A stretch of DNA of 64,000 nucleotides from Caballeronia hypogeia (GCF_001544875.2 NZ_FCOA02000034.1:16684-80683); one strand, 5' to 3'; shown: positions 44,569 through 53,847, counted from the first letter of the stretch. The notes: a model not told the origin generated them from the sequence alone. Translations and numbers: made by a program.

Positions 44569-45345
44569 ATGAGCGCGCCGCTGCCTCGTCCGGCCCTCGC
44601 CTTGCGTCGCTACGCGGCGGCGCAGGCGTCCGACGTGCACGACTTTCATCAGATCGTGCTCGGCCTCGACGGCTGCATGGAAATGGCCGTCGACGGCAAC
44701 GGCGCGCGCATCGACCGTCGCGGCGCGTGGATCATTCCCGCGGGCGCGCGTCACGATTACTGGGCCGATGGCGAGAATCGCCAGCTCGTGCTCGATCTTC
44801 CCGCCACGTCGATCGCGGTCCCGGAACGTTTCTTCGAGCGGGCGCGCGCCATCGTCGTCGATCCTCGCGTGACGCAACTCGTCGCCGATGTCGCGCGGCA
44901 GACGAATGTCCATGATGCGCGTTTCTCGCATCGCTTCGTATGGCAGGCCGCCGCGCATCTTTGCAGCGCGCTGATGCAGGACGCCGACCCCGCCGTCGAT
45001 GCGATGCGTGGTCTCGACTTCGCACGCATCGACCGGTGGTTGCGTCTGCATCTGTCCGAGCCGCTGCGCATCGCCGATCTCGCCGCGCATTGCGGCTTCG
45101 GCATGCGGCGCTTTCATCAGCTCTTCAACGAAGCGTTCGGCGAGACGCCGCATCGCTATCTGCATCGCTTGCGACTCGACACCGCGCTCACGCTGCTCGC
45201 CGATCCGCGCGCGACGCTCATCGCCATTGCGCTCGATGTCGGCTTCGCGGATCAGAGCGCCTTCACGCATGCGTTCTCAAAGCGTTTCGGCGTCTCGCCG
45301 GGGCAATGGCGCAATGGCGCCTCGAGCGCGCCGCGAAGTCACTAG
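44569..45345 (+). CDS. AraC-family transcriptional regulator
   Basis: 258 residues. The N-terminal cupin-like part (about 10-100) is short and has IIPAGARHDYW. The C-terminal double helix-turn-helix (about 160-255) has IADLAAHCGFGMRRFHQLF and the signature IALDVGFADQSAFTHAFSKRFGVSPGQWR. The effector and targets are unknown. It is 11 bases after the FKBP gene, so probably co-transcribed; its 3' end overlaps the convergent metZ gene by 4 bases. Confidence 0.9.
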   Translation: MSAPLPRPALALRRYAAAQASDVHDFHQIVLGLDGCMEMAVDGNGARIDRRGAWIIPAGARHDYWADGENRQLVLDLPATSIAVPERFFERARAIVVDPRVTQLVADVARQTNVHDARFSHRFVWQAAAHLCSALMQDADPAVDAMRGLDFARIDRWLRLHLSEPLRIADLAAHCGFGMRRFHQLFNEAFGETPHRYLHRLRLDTALTLLADPRATLIAIALDVGFADQSAFTHAFSKRFGVSPGQWRNGASSAPRSH

Positions 45346-46529
45346 TTCAGCCCGCGTTCCAGATCGGCGCGAATGTCCGCCGGATCTTCGAGTCCCACGG
45401 CAAGACGAATCAGGCCTTCACGTATGCCTGCCGCTTCGCGCACTTCGGGCGCGAGACGTCCGTGCGTCGTCGTCGACGGATGCGTGATGGTCGTGCGCGT
45501 GTCGCCGAGATTGCCGGTGATCGAGCACAGTTTCGTCGCATCGATCACGCGCCACGCGTTTGCGCGCTGCTGTTCCTGCGTGTCGCCCTTCAGTTCGAAC
45601 GACAGGATCGCGCCGCCCGCCTTTTGCTGCTTCTTCGCGATCGCATGTTGCGGGTGCGATTCGAGTCCCGGATAAAACACGCGATTCACCGCCGGATGCG
45701 ATTCGAGCCAGCGCGCAATATCGAACGCATTTGCCGATTGCTTCTCCACGCGCAGCGGCAAGGTCTCCATGCCCTTGAGCAGCACCCATGCATTGAACGC
45801 GGACATGGTGGGCCCGGCGCTGCGCACGAACGGAAACACGGTCTCCATGATGAAGCGCCTCGAGCCGACCAGCGCGCCGCCGAGCACGCGGCCTTGCCCG
45901 TCGAGAAACTTGGTGGCCGAATGCATCACCACATCGGCGCCGAGCTTGAGCGGCTGCTGCAGGGCCGGACTGCAAAAGCAGTTATCGACGACGAACAATG
46001 CGCCGTTCTGATTCGCGATCTGCGCTATAGCTTCGATGTCGGCGATCTCCGTCAGCGGGTTCGAAGGCGTCTCCAGAAAAAACATCTTCGTCGCGGGCGT
46101 GACGGCGGCTTGCCATTCTTCGGGCTTCGTCGGATCGACGAAGGTCGTCGTGATGCCGAACTTCGGGAAGATCTGCGTGAACATGCCGATGGTCGAACCG
46201 AACAGGCTCTTCGAACTCACGATGTGATCGCCCTGCTGCATCGACGCCATCACGACCGAGAGAATCGCCGACATGCCCGATGCCGTCGCCATGCACGCTT
46301 CCCCGCCTTCGAGCGCGGCGAGGCGATTCTGGAACATCGTCACCGTGGGATTGGTGAAGCGCGAGTACGTGTACGCTTCTTCCGCGTTCTTGAAGCGCTC
46401 GGCGGCTTCGCCCGCGCTCGAAAAGCAGAAGCTCGACGTGAGAAACAGCGCCTCTGCATGCTCGTTGAATTCACTGCGCAAGGTCCCGGCGCGCACGGCG
46501 AGCGTATCGAAGCTCAGGTGTTCGTCCAT
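45342..46529 (-). CDS. metZ: O-succinylhomoserine sulfhydrylase
   Basis: 395 residues, Cys/Met-metabolism PLP enzyme. The lysine that binds PLP is in VMHSATKFLDGQG, and the substrate-binding YTYSRFTNPTV and SGMSAILSVVM segments fit the family. It makes homocysteine from O-succinylhomoserine and sulfide in methionine synthesis. In Burkholderia it regularly follows purF, as here. The intrinsic terminator of purF lies between the two, so metZ is read by leak-through or from a promoter in the 100-base gap. GGGAG precedes the ATG. Confidence 0.93.
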   Translation of the reverse strand: MDEHLSFDTLAVRAGTLRSEFNEHAEALFLTSSFCFSSAGEAAERFKNAEEAYTYSRFTNPTVTMFQNRLAALEGGEACMATASGMSAILSVVMASMQQGDHIVSSKSLFGSTIGMFTQIFPKFGITTTFVDPTKPEEWQAAVTPATKMFFLETPSNPLTEIADIEAIAQIANQNGALFVVDNCFCSPALQQPLKLGADVVMHSATKFLDGQGRVLGGALVGSRRFIMETVFPFVRSAGPTMSAFNAWVLLKGMETLPLRVEKQSANAFDIARWLESHPAVNRVFYPGLESHPQHAIAKKQQKAGGAILSFELKGDTQEQQRANAWRVIDATKLCSITGNLGDTRTTITHPSTTTHGRLAPEVREAAGIREGLIRLAVGLEDPADIRADLERGLN

Positions 46530-46562
46530 GTTTTTTCTCCCTTGTTTTCAGGCTCGCGACGT

Positions 46563-46596
46563 AAAAAAGCCCGCTTGGTCGATCGACGAAGCGGGC
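46563..46596 (-). terminator. Intrinsic terminator after purF
   Basis: On the minus strand GCCCGCTT (46596-46589) pairs with AAGCGGGC (46576-46569), a perfect 8-base stem, followed by six T residues (46568-46563). It is 35 bases after the purF stop. Confidence 0.88.
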
Positions 46597-46631
46597 TCGT
46601 TCGGCATTGCAACCGAAGCCTTATCGGCGCA

Positions 46632-48179
46632 TCACTCGACCGATAGTTGCAGATGCAACTGCGAGCGCGCCATGCCGCCTTCCTGCGCTTCGCTCGCCGC
46701 GTCGCGGTCCGACTGCGATTGCGGCGCGAGACGCGCGCTCTCGATGCGATCGAGATAATCGGTCGTGACATCGCCCGTGATGTAGTTGCCATCGAAGCAC
46801 GACGCTTCGAACTCCTTCAGCTCGGGATTGATGTCGCGAATCGCGCTCTTCAGGTCTTCCACGTCCTGATAGACGAGATAGTCCGCGCCGATCATGCGCG
46901 CCACTTCTTCGTCGGTGCGGCCGTGCGCGACGAGTTCGCCACGCGTCGGCATGTCGATGCCGTACACATTCGGGAACTTCACCGGCGGCGCGGCGGATGC
47001 GAAGATCACCTTGTTCGCGCCGGCGTCGCGCGCCATCTGCACGATTTCATGCGAAGTCGTGCCGCGCACGATCGAGTCGTCGACGATCAGCACGTTCTTG
47101 CCCTTGAACTCGATGCCCATCGCATTGAGCTTCTGGCGCACCGATTTCTTGCGCACCGCCTGGCCCGGCATGATGAAGGTACGGCCCACGTAGCGATTCT
47201 TGAAGAATCCCTCGCGATATTCGACGCCGAGCTTCGCGGCGACCTGCATCGCGGCGGGGCGCGACGAATCGGGAATCGGCATGACGACGTCGATCGCCAC
47301 GTCGGGCAGCACGCGCTTGATCTTCTCCGCGAGATAGTCGCCCATGCGCAGGCGCGCGTTGTAGACCGGCACGCCGTCGAGGCACGAGTCCGGACGCGCG
47401 AGATACACGAGTTCGAAGATGCAGGGATTGAGCACCGGCTTTTCGGCGCATTGATGGCTGTGCAGATTGCCTTCGGCGTCGATGAAAATCGCCTCGCCCG
47501 GCTCCACGTCACGCACGAATTCGAAGCCGATGCCTTCGATCGCCACCGACTCCGACGCCACCATCCACTCGATGCCGGTCGACGTTTCCAGCTTGCCGAG
47601 CACGAGCGGACGGATGCCGAACGGGTCGCGGAACGCGATGAGCCCGTAGCCCGCGATCAGCGAAACGATCGCATACGAGCCCTTCACGCGGCGATGCACG
47701 CCCGCGACGGCCTTCCACAGTGCGTTGGCGTCGAGCTGCAGGCCCGAGCTCGCGAGCTGCAGTTCGTGCGCGAACACGTTGAGGAGCACTTCGGTGTCGG
47801 ATGCAGTGTTGATGTGCCGGCGGTCGATGCGGAACATCTCGTCCTTCAACTGCATCCAGTTCGTCAGATTGCCGTTGTGCGCGAGGATGATGCCGAACGG
47901 CGCGTTGACGTAGAACGGCTGTGCTTCTTCCTCGCTCGACGCGGAACCGGCGGTCGGATAACGCACCTGGCCGATACCCACGTTGCCCGGCAGGCTACGC
48001 ATGTTGCGCGTGCGGAACACGTCGCGCACCATGCCATTGGCCTTATGCATGTGGAAGTTGTTGCCGTTCGCCGTGGCGATGCCCGCCGCGTCCTGCCCGC
48101 GATGCTGGAGCAGGAGCAGGCTGTCATAGATCAGCTGATTGACGGGACTTTGGGAAACTACACCTACGATGCCGCACAT
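46632..48179 (-). CDS. purF: Amidophosphoribosyltransferase
   Basis: 515 residues. The start MCGIVGVVSQSP places the nucleophile Cys2 directly after the initiator Met, as in enzymes without a propeptide; the upstream codons in frame (MKDHA) are not part of it. The glutaminase domain (2-235) is followed by the PRTase domain with VLIVDDSIVRGTTSHEI, the PRPP-binding loop. It catalyses the first step of purine synthesis, making phosphoribosylamine from PRPP and glutamine. It is the fourth gene of a folC-SPOR-cvpA-purF run; the standard partner cvpA is 144 bases upstream. Confidence 0.95.
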   Translation of the reverse strand: MCGIVGVVSQSPVNQLIYDSLLLLQHRGQDAAGIATANGNNFHMHKANGMVRDVFRTRNMRSLPGNVGIGQVRYPTAGSASSEEEAQPFYVNAPFGIILAHNGNLTNWMQLKDEMFRIDRRHINTASDTEVLLNVFAHELQLASSGLQLDANALWKAVAGVHRRVKGSYAIVSLIAGYGLIAFRDPFGIRPLVLGKLETSTGIEWMVASESVAIEGIGFEFVRDVEPGEAIFIDAEGNLHSHQCAEKPVLNPCIFELVYLARPDSCLDGVPVYNARLRMGDYLAEKIKRVLPDVAIDVVMPIPDSSRPAAMQVAAKLGVEYREGFFKNRYVGRTFIMPGQAVRKKSVRQKLNAMGIEFKGKNVLIVDDSIVRGTTSHEIVQMARDAGANKVIFASAAPPVKFPNVYGIDMPTRGELVAHGRTDEEVARMIGADYLVYQDVEDLKSAIRDINPELKEFEASCFDGNYITGDVTTDYLDRIESARLAPQSQSDRDAASEAQEGGMARSQLHLQLSVE

Positions 48180-48323
48180 GGCATGGTCCTTCAAAGAGTC
48201 GAAACGGGTAGACGAGGCGGTGCCGGCTCACATCGGACGCTTTCTCGAAATTCGGCTGCACCGTGGCCGGTTCCGAAGCGTCCTCGACGCCGTCGCAGAT
48301 TCCCCGTGTAGCGGGCCGTTCGT

Positions 48324-48857
48324 CTATTGTGCGGCGTCTGGCGCCAGGACGCTCGACTGGGGAGCGACATGCACATACGCGGCGAGCGTATCGGGGAGCA
48401 GCGGTTTCAGTTCGCGCACGCCCTGCTCGGCCGCCGGCCGCAGCAGCGCGTTGCGCCAAAAATCCTTTTCCGGCAGTTCGGTCAAGCCCGCCAGGGCGAC
48501 CAGAATCACTACCAATATAGCCCCTCTGACGAGGCCGAACAGCAGGCCGAGCGAGCGGTCGACGCCGCGCAGGCCGGTCACTTCCGTGACGCGCGTCAGC
48601 AGCGCCGACAGCACGCTCGACACCAGCAGCACTGCGGCGACCACCAGCAGGAAGGCGATCAGCCATTGCGTCAGCGCGCCGCCCGGCCATGTCGACGGAA
48701 TATAGGGCACGACGAGACCGACGAAGCGCCCGGCGATCAAAATGGCCGCGACCCAGCCGACGAGCCCGAACGCCTCGGCCAGAAGGCCGCGCCACATTCC
48801 GCGCAATGCGGACAGGCCGATCACGGCCATCACGGCATAGTCGAACGCGGTGAACAT
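48324..48857 (-). CDS. cvpA: CvpA family membrane protein
   Basis: 177 residues with four predicted membrane helices (starting FTAFDYAVMAVIGLSALRG and WVAAILIAGRFVGLVV) and a C-terminal tail. The family is needed for colicin V production in E. coli and is linked to envelope homeostasis. The location directly before purF is conserved in many proteobacteria. It follows the SPOR gene by 9 bases in the same operon. Confidence 0.92.
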   Translation of the reverse strand: MFTAFDYAVMAVIGLSALRGMWRGLLAEAFGLVGWVAAILIAGRFVGLVVPYIPSTWPGGALTQWLIAFLLVVAAVLLVSSVLSALLTRVTEVTGLRGVDRSLGLLFGLVRGAILVVILVALAGLTELPEKDFWRNALLRPAAEQGVRELKPLLPDTLAAYVHVAPQSSVLAPDAAQ

Positions 48858-48866
48858 CGAATTCGC

Positions 48867-49718
48867 TTAGTTCGTGGGCCGCGCGCCGCCGCCGAGGCCG
48901 GCGAGCTTCACTTTCGCGAGCGCCGCCTGCGCCGACGCGCGATCCGGGAACGGCCCTGCGCGCAGCAACGACTTCGTTGAACCGTCCGACTGCTTGCGAT
49001 GTTCGAGATATGCGGGCACGCCCGCGGCTTTCAACTTGTTGACCCAGTTCTGCGCGGCGGTTTCCTCGTCGAACTGGCCGATCTGCAGCACGAAGCGGCT
49101 GCCGGCCGGCGACGACGGCGTGTTCGCGGCGCCTGCGGCGGCGTTCGTGTTCGCGTCTTCGGCGGCCTGCGGCTTCGCGTTGTTGCTCGCCACGGCGGCC
49201 GGTTTCGACGGCTTCGCGTCAGTCTTGGCTTCGGTTTTGGCTTGATCCTTCGGCTCGGGCTTCGCTTGCGCGGTCGCGGCCGATGCGGCCGCCGCCTGCG
49301 GCTGCGTCACGCCAGCGGCGACGCTACCTGATGCGCCCGCGGCAGGCGCATTGTCGTGCGCCACACCCGCCTGAGAATCGGCGTCGGCTGCGTCGCGCGA
49401 TTGCTTCGCGGTCGCCGCCGGAGCCGGACGATTCGGAATGTCGATGGAGATGTCGTCGGTGACCGGCTTGGGGCGCGAATCCAGCACCATCGGCAAGACG
49501 ATGACAGCGGCCAGCACCAGCGCGATCGCGCCGACGAGCCTGCGGCGCGCGCGCTGCTTTTCGGGAAGCGTGGGGTCGAGCATCATCGCGTCGGCGTCGG
49601 TGCGCTCGGACCTGCGCGTGCGGCGTTCCGTGCGGACGGTATGGCGCGCGCCGCGCGAAGAATCGGAGTATGCGTCGCGACCGGAGTCGTCTTTCTTGCC
49701 GAACGAGAAGAGTCCCAT
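48867..49718 (-). CDS. SPOR-domain protein (DedD-like)
   Basis: 283 residues. A basic cytoplasmic N-terminus is followed by one membrane helix (about 60-80, LVGAIALVLAAVIVLPMV), an Ala/Lys/Pro-rich low-complexity periplasmic linker (about 100-200) and a SPOR domain (about 208-283, SRFVLQIGQFDEETAAQNWV). SPOR domains bind denuded peptidoglycan at the septum, so it should act in division. In E. coli dedD lies next to cvpA-purF and folC, and the same order is seen here, which supports the name DedD-like. Confidence 0.88.
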   Translation of the reverse strand: MGLFSFGKKDDSGRDAYSDSSRGARHTVRTERRTRRSERTDADAMMLDPTLPEKQRARRRLVGAIALVLAAVIVLPMVLDSRPKPVTDDISIDIPNRPAPAATAKQSRDAADADSQAGVAHDNAPAAGASGSVAAGVTQPQAAAASAATAQAKPEPKDQAKTEAKTDAKPSKPAAVASNNAKPQAAEDANTNAAAGAANTPSSPAGSRFVLQIGQFDEETAAQNWVNKLKAAGVPAYLEHRKQSDGSTKSLLRAGPFPDRASAQAALAKVKLAGLGGGARPTN

Positions 49719-49760
49719 GTATCGCTAGGTACTGACGGGCGACCGTCTCAATGATGCTGC

Positions 49761-51071
49761 TTAATTGTGCTGCAAGCGTCGGTAGGCCATGACGCCGGCT
49801 ACCGTGTAGAAACTGCCGAAGACCAAAATTCTATCATTTTCGGACGCCCGGCTTAACGCATCTTGAAAAGCCGCCGCGGGTGTTTCAAAACGGGAAACGC
49901 TGCTGTCGGGCCCTTCGTTGACACCGGCATCGCGCAAGGCGGTTTCGAGCTGCTCGGCGGACGCGGCACGCGGCGTCGGCAGCGCGGTCACGTTCCAGTG
50001 ATCGATCTCGCCCTTCAACTGCTTCAGCACGCCGTCGATGTCCTTGTCGCCCATCGCGCCGAACACCGCGTAAGTGTACGGAAAATAGCCCATGTTGCCG
50101 AGATTTTGCGCCAAAACAGCCGCAGCGTGAGGGTTATGCGCAACATCGAGGATGATCTGCGGCTTGCCCGGCAGCACCTGGAAGCGGCCGGCCAGTTCCA
50201 CATTGGCGAGTCCGAGACGAATGTCCTGCGCCGAGACCGGCAGACGGTCGCGAAGCGATTCGAGCGCGGCCAGCGCCGCCGATGTATTGATGAGCTGATT
50301 GGCGCCCCGCAAGGCCGGATATGCCAGCGCCGAACGGCGCTGCTCGCGGCCGATGTAGCTCCACTGCTGGCGCTCGTTGCCCGGTTGCGCTTCGTAGCGA
50401 AAATCGCGGCCGACGAGCCACAAGTCCGCGCCGATAGCTTCGGCGTGATCGATCAGGCTTTGCGGCGGCGAGGGGTCGCCGCATACCGCCGGTTTGCCCG
50501 GCCGGAAAATGCCCGCTTTCTCGAATCCGATCTTCTCGCGCGTATCGCCGAGATAGTCCGTATGGTCGATATCGATGCTCGTAATGACCGCGCAATCCGT
50601 ATCGACGATATTCACCGCGTCCAGACGCCCGCCCAGGCCGACCTCCAGAACCACCGCGTCGAGCCCGCGCGACGCGAACAAATGCAGGATCGCGAGCGTC
50701 GTGAACTCGAAATACGTGAGCGACACGGGCTCCGGCAGGCTGGCACGCGCCTTTTCCACCGCCTCGAAGTGTTCGAGCAGCTCGGCGTCCGACGCCTCCG
50801 CGCCATCGATGCGCGCGCGCTCGTTGAACGCCAGCAGATGCGGCGACGTGTGACAGCCGACGCGATACCCCGCGCGCAGCAAAATCGTTTCGATGATGGC
50901 GCACGTCGAGCCTTTGCCGTTCGTGCCGCCGACCGTGATCACCGGGCAATCGAAGCGCAGACCGAGCGCGTCCTTCACGCGGCCGATGCGCGCGAGGCCC
51001 ATGTCGATGCCGACCGGATGCGCCGATTCCAGATGGGCAAGCCAGGCGTCGAGGGTGGGGAAAGTGTTCAT
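49761..51071 (-). CDS. folC: Folylpolyglutamate/dihydrofolate synthase
   Basis: 436 residues, Mur-ligase fold. The ATP loop is VGGTNGKGST (47-56), with a later DIDHTDYLG metal/nucleotide segment and DVAHNPHAA. It adds glutamate to dihydropteroate and folates. The position between accD and the SPOR/cvpA/purF genes matches other proteobacteria. The ATG at 51071 is 14 bases after the T-run of a strong hairpin and has only a weak Shine-Dalgarno, so expression may depend on leak-through of that terminator. Confidence 0.94.
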   Translation of the reverse strand: MNTFPTLDAWLAHLESAHPVGIDMGLARIGRVKDALGLRFDCPVITVGGTNGKGSTCAIIETILLRAGYRVGCHTSPHLLAFNERARIDGAEASDAELLEHFEAVEKARASLPEPVSLTYFEFTTLAILHLFASRGLDAVVLEVGLGGRLDAVNIVDTDCAVITSIDIDHTDYLGDTREKIGFEKAGIFRPGKPAVCGDPSPPQSLIDHAEAIGADLWLVGRDFRYEAQPGNERQQWSYIGREQRRSALAYPALRGANQLINTSAALAALESLRDRLPVSAQDIRLGLANVELAGRFQVLPGKPQIILDVAHNPHAAAVLAQNLGNMGYFPYTYAVFGAMGDKDIDGVLKQLKGEIDHWNVTALPTPRAASAEQLETALRDAGVNEGPDSSVSRFETPAAAFQDALSRASENDRILVFGSFYTVAGVMAYRRLQHN

Positions 51072-51084
51072 TTTCGAGATCGGG

Positions 51085-51129
51085 AAACAAAAGCGCCGCG
51101 CGGAACCTCGCGGGGTTCACGCGCGGCGC
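51085..51129 (-). terminator. Terminator between accD and folC
   Basis: On the minus strand a 15-base-pair stem (51129-51113 with 51107-51093, one bulged base at 51119) has a 6-base loop and is followed by TTTTGTTT (51092-51085). It ends 14 bases before the folC start, so it acts as a terminator or attenuator for accD-folC read-through. Confidence 0.75.
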
Positions 51130-51148
51130 GGCGCTACGTATTCGAAAG

Positions 51149-52021
51149 TCAGGCGACGGAATCGGCGGGTTGCCGCGTCATCAGCGCCATCAACTGAGCC
51201 AGTTCTTCGCGCATCTTGCGGCGATCCAGGATCATGTCGACCGCGCCCTTCGTTATCAGGAATTCGGCGCGCTGGAAACCTTCCGGCAGCTTTTCACGCA
51301 CGGTCTGCTCGATCACACGCGGGCCCGCGAAGCCGATCAGCGCCTTCGGTTCGGCGATCACCACGTCGCCCAGGAACGCGAAGCTCGCCGACACGCCGCC
51401 CATCGTCGGGTCGGTCAGCACCGAAATGAAAGGCAGCTTGGCGTCCGACAGTTTGGTCAGCAGCGCCGTGGTTTTCGCCATTTGCATGAGCGAAAGCAGG
51501 CTCTCCTGCATACGCGCACCGCCCGATGCCGTAAAGCAGATGAACGGCACGTTCTGCTCCAGCGCGTTGCGTGCGCCGCGCACGAAGCGCTCGCCGACCA
51601 CGGAACCCATCGAGCCGCCCATGAACGAGAACTCGAAGCACGCGACCACGCACGGAATCGTGTGGATGGCGCCACCCATGACGACCATTGCGTCGGTTTC
51701 GCCGGTGTCGTCCATTGCTTCCTTGATGCGATCCGGGTACTTGCGGCTGTCCTTGAACTTGAGCGCGTCGACCGGCACGACTTCCTGGCCGATTTCATAA
51801 CGGCCTTCCGGATCGAGCAGGCGATCGAGCCGCTCGCGCGCCCCGATGCGCATGTGATGGCTGCACTTCGGGCAAACGTGCAGGTTCGCCTCCACGTCGT
51901 TGCGGTACAGCACCGCTTCGCACGACGGGCACTTCACCCACAGGCCTTCGGGAATGCCCTTGCGGCTCTTGGGATCGGTTTGCTTGATCTTGGGCGGCAG
52001 CAGTTTGTCGAGCCAGCTCAT
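51149..52021 (-). CDS. accD: Acetyl-CoA carboxylase carboxyltransferase beta subunit
   Basis: 290 residues. The N-terminal zinc ribbon has Cys31, Cys34, Cys50 and Cys53 (CPSCEAVL, CPKCSHH). The crotonase-like carboxyltransferase core has FTASGGARMQESLLSLMQ. With AccA it transfers carboxyl from biotin to acetyl-CoA, the first committed step of fatty-acid synthesis. The trpA-accD-folC order is conserved in proteobacteria. It is 70 bases after trpA across a perfect hairpin without a T-run. Confidence 0.95.
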   Translation of the reverse strand: MSWLDKLLPPKIKQTDPKSRKGIPEGLWVKCPSCEAVLYRNDVEANLHVCPKCSHHMRIGARERLDRLLDPEGRYEIGQEVVPVDALKFKDSRKYPDRIKEAMDDTGETDAMVVMGGAIHTIPCVVACFEFSFMGGSMGSVVGERFVRGARNALEQNVPFICFTASGGARMQESLLSLMQMAKTTALLTKLSDAKLPFISVLTDPTMGGVSASFAFLGDVVIAEPKALIGFAGPRVIEQTVREKLPEGFQRAEFLITKGAVDMILDRRKMREELAQLMALMTRQPADSVA

Positions 52022-52050
52022 CGTTTTTCCTTGACTGATCGGTCGCCGCG

Positions 52051-52077
52051 CGGCGCGCCCGGAATCCGGGCGCGCCG
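52051..52077. repeat. Perfect hairpin between trpA and accD
   Basis: 12-base arms CGGCGCGCCCGG (52051-52062) and CCGGGCGCGCCG (52066-52077) around AAT. No T-run follows in either direction, so it is likely an mRNA stability or pause element, or a weak terminator. Confidence 0.7.
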
Positions 52078-52091
52078 CGGCGGCGCGTATT

Positions 52092-52895
52092 TTACTGTGC
52101 GGCGTCGAGCGCCTGACGAATTTCGGCGATGAAGCTCGTCAGCGAGGCGGCCGCGGTGTCCGGCTTCGCGTCCTCGAGCAATTGAACGAGGCGGCTGCCG
52201 ATCACGACGGCGTCCGCGACATCGGCGACGGCGCGTGCGGTCTGAGCGTCGCGAATGCCGAAACCGACGCCAACCGGCAGAGGCACGTGCGACTTGATGG
52301 CCGGGATTTTACTCGCGATGCTGGAAACGTCCAGATTTGCGGCACCGGTCACGCCTTTCAGCGATACGTAATAGACGTAACCGCTCGCAATTTTGCCGAC
52401 CAGCGCGATGCGTTCGTCCGTCGAAGTTGGCGCGAGCAGAAAGATCGGATCGATTCCGGACGCGCGCATCGACGCACCGAAAGTCTCGGCTTCCTCGGGC
52501 GGGTAATCGACCACCAGCACGCCGTCGACGCCCGCTTCCTTCGCCGCCTTCGCGAAATTGTCGGCGCCCATGCGCTCGATCGGATTCGCGTAACCCATCA
52601 GCACGACGGGCGTTTTGTCGTCGGTTTGGCGGAAGCGCGCGACATCGGCGAGCACGCTTTTCAGCGTCACGCCGCGTGCGAGCGCGCGTTCCGACGAACG
52701 CTGGATCACGGGGCCATCGGCCATCGGATCGGAGAACGGCACGCCCAGTTCGATGATGTCCGCGCCGCCCTTCGCGAGCGCGTGCATGAAGTCGACGGTC
52801 TGCTCGGGGTTCGGATCGCCCGCGGTGATGAACGGGATCAGCCCTTTCTTGCCCTGCGCGGCCAGCGCCGCAAATGTATTCTTGATACGGGACAT
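52092..52895 (-). CDS. trpA: Tryptophan synthase alpha chain
   Basis: 267 residues, TIM barrel. The catalytic pair is Glu49 (IIELGVPFSD) and Asp60 (PMADGPVIQ); the phosphate-binding GFGIRDAQTA is near the C-terminus. It splits indole-3-glycerol phosphate to indole, which is channelled to TrpB. Here the adjacent trpB is separated from it by the DNA methyltransferase gene. The start MSRIKNTFAAL is standard; longer in-frame upstream sequence is the methyltransferase's antisense shadow. Confidence 0.95.
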   Translation of the reverse strand: MSRIKNTFAALAAQGKKGLIPFITAGDPNPEQTVDFMHALAKGGADIIELGVPFSDPMADGPVIQRSSERALARGVTLKSVLADVARFRQTDDKTPVVLMGYANPIERMGADNFAKAAKEAGVDGVLVVDYPPEEAETFGASMRASGIDPIFLLAPTSTDERIALVGKIASGYVYYVSLKGVTGAANLDVSSIASKIPAIKSHVPLPVGVGFGIRDAQTARAVADVADAVVIGSRLVQLLEDAKPDTAAASLTSFIAEIRQALDAAQ

Positions 52896-52968
52896 GAGAT
52901 TTCTCGAAGTCGTATTCATTGACGCCGATGCTTTCCAGCATTCGGCGCGATCATCGGCGAAAAAGACG

Positions 52969-53847
52969 TTATTCGGCGGCCTGCGCGGCGGCATCCGTCG
53001 CGATAAGCGCTTTGCGGCGCACGCGCGCGGGCGCTTTCGGCGCGAGCCGCGCGGCCCGCGCCTCGGCAATTCGCCCAAGCGCGATCTCACAATAATCCGC
53101 GTTGATCTCGTAGCCGGTGAACTCGCGGCCGTGACGCGCACAAGCCACGGCCGTCGTGCCGCTGCCCATGAAGGGGTCGAGCACTCGGCCGCCCGGCGGA
53201 CAGCTCGCGAGCACCATGCGCTCGACGATCTCCAGCGGCTTCTGTGTCGGATGATCGACGCGCTCCGCGTGCTGCCTGTGCAGGCGCGACACCGACCAGA
53301 CATCCTTCGGGTTATAGCCGAGCTCCAGCCACTTGCTGCCTTCGAAGATCTTGCGCGAACGCGCCTTTTTCGTCTCTGCGTCGTAGGGGATGCGCACCGG
53401 ATCGAGATCGAAGTAGTAATCCTTCGATACCGCGAAATAACCGATGTTATCGTGCACTGACGTAAATTTTCGCGTCGTTCCGCCCATGCTCGGCACGCGC
53501 CGGTCCCAGACGATCTCGTTGATCATCAGAAGACGGCGCTTCAGGAACACAAACAGTTCGGGCGAATATTGCCAGGTGCAGAAGATGTACAGCGAGCCGC
53601 TGGGTTTCAGCTTCGGAATCGCCAGATCGAGCCAGCGATACGTCCACTCCAGAAAGGCGTCGCCGGACAGCATATCCGAGTCGTTCCCATAATCCTTGCC
53701 GAGACCATACGGCGGGTCCGCGACGATCAGATCGATCGAGGCGTCGGGAATGTTCGCGGCATCGGCCAGGAAATCGCGGTTGCGGATGTCCGCGCCGACG
53801 CTCGTGAGAGCGCCAGCGGACAACGGCTCGTCGATGACGGTGCGCAT
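52969..53847 (-). CDS. Orphan adenine DNA methyltransferase (beta class)
   Basis: 292 residues. The catalytic motif IV is DPPY at 44-47 (VADPPYGLGKDYG) and the SAM motif DPFMGSGTT lies at 224-232, after HPTQKP; this order defines the beta class, which makes N6-methyladenine. No restriction gene is near. A methyltransferase at this place between trpB and trpA is conserved in Burkholderia; I recall the B. cenocepacia copy (BCAM0992) methylating GTWWAC and affecting gene expression, so an epigenetic role is likely (inference, target not seen here). It ends 73 bases before trpA begins, and starts 11 after trpB. Confidence 0.88.
   Translation of the reverse strand: MRTVIDEPLSAGALTSVGADIRNRDFLADAANIPDASIDLIVADPPYGLGKDYGNDSDMLSGDAFLEWTYRWLDLAIPKLKPSGSLYIFCTWQYSPELFVFLKRRLLMINEIVWDRRVPSMGGTTRKFTSVHDNIGYFAVSKDYYFDLDPVRIPYDAETKKARSRKIFEGSKWLELGYNPKDVWSVSRLHRQHAERVDHPTQKPLEIVERMVLASCPPGGRVLDPFMGSGTTAVACARHGREFTGYEINADYCEIALGRIAEARAARLAPKAPARVRRKALIATDAAAQAAE

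Noticed and set aside
46647..48311. 554-residue plus-strand frame opposite purF
   Set aside because: Antisense shadow of purF with no motif.
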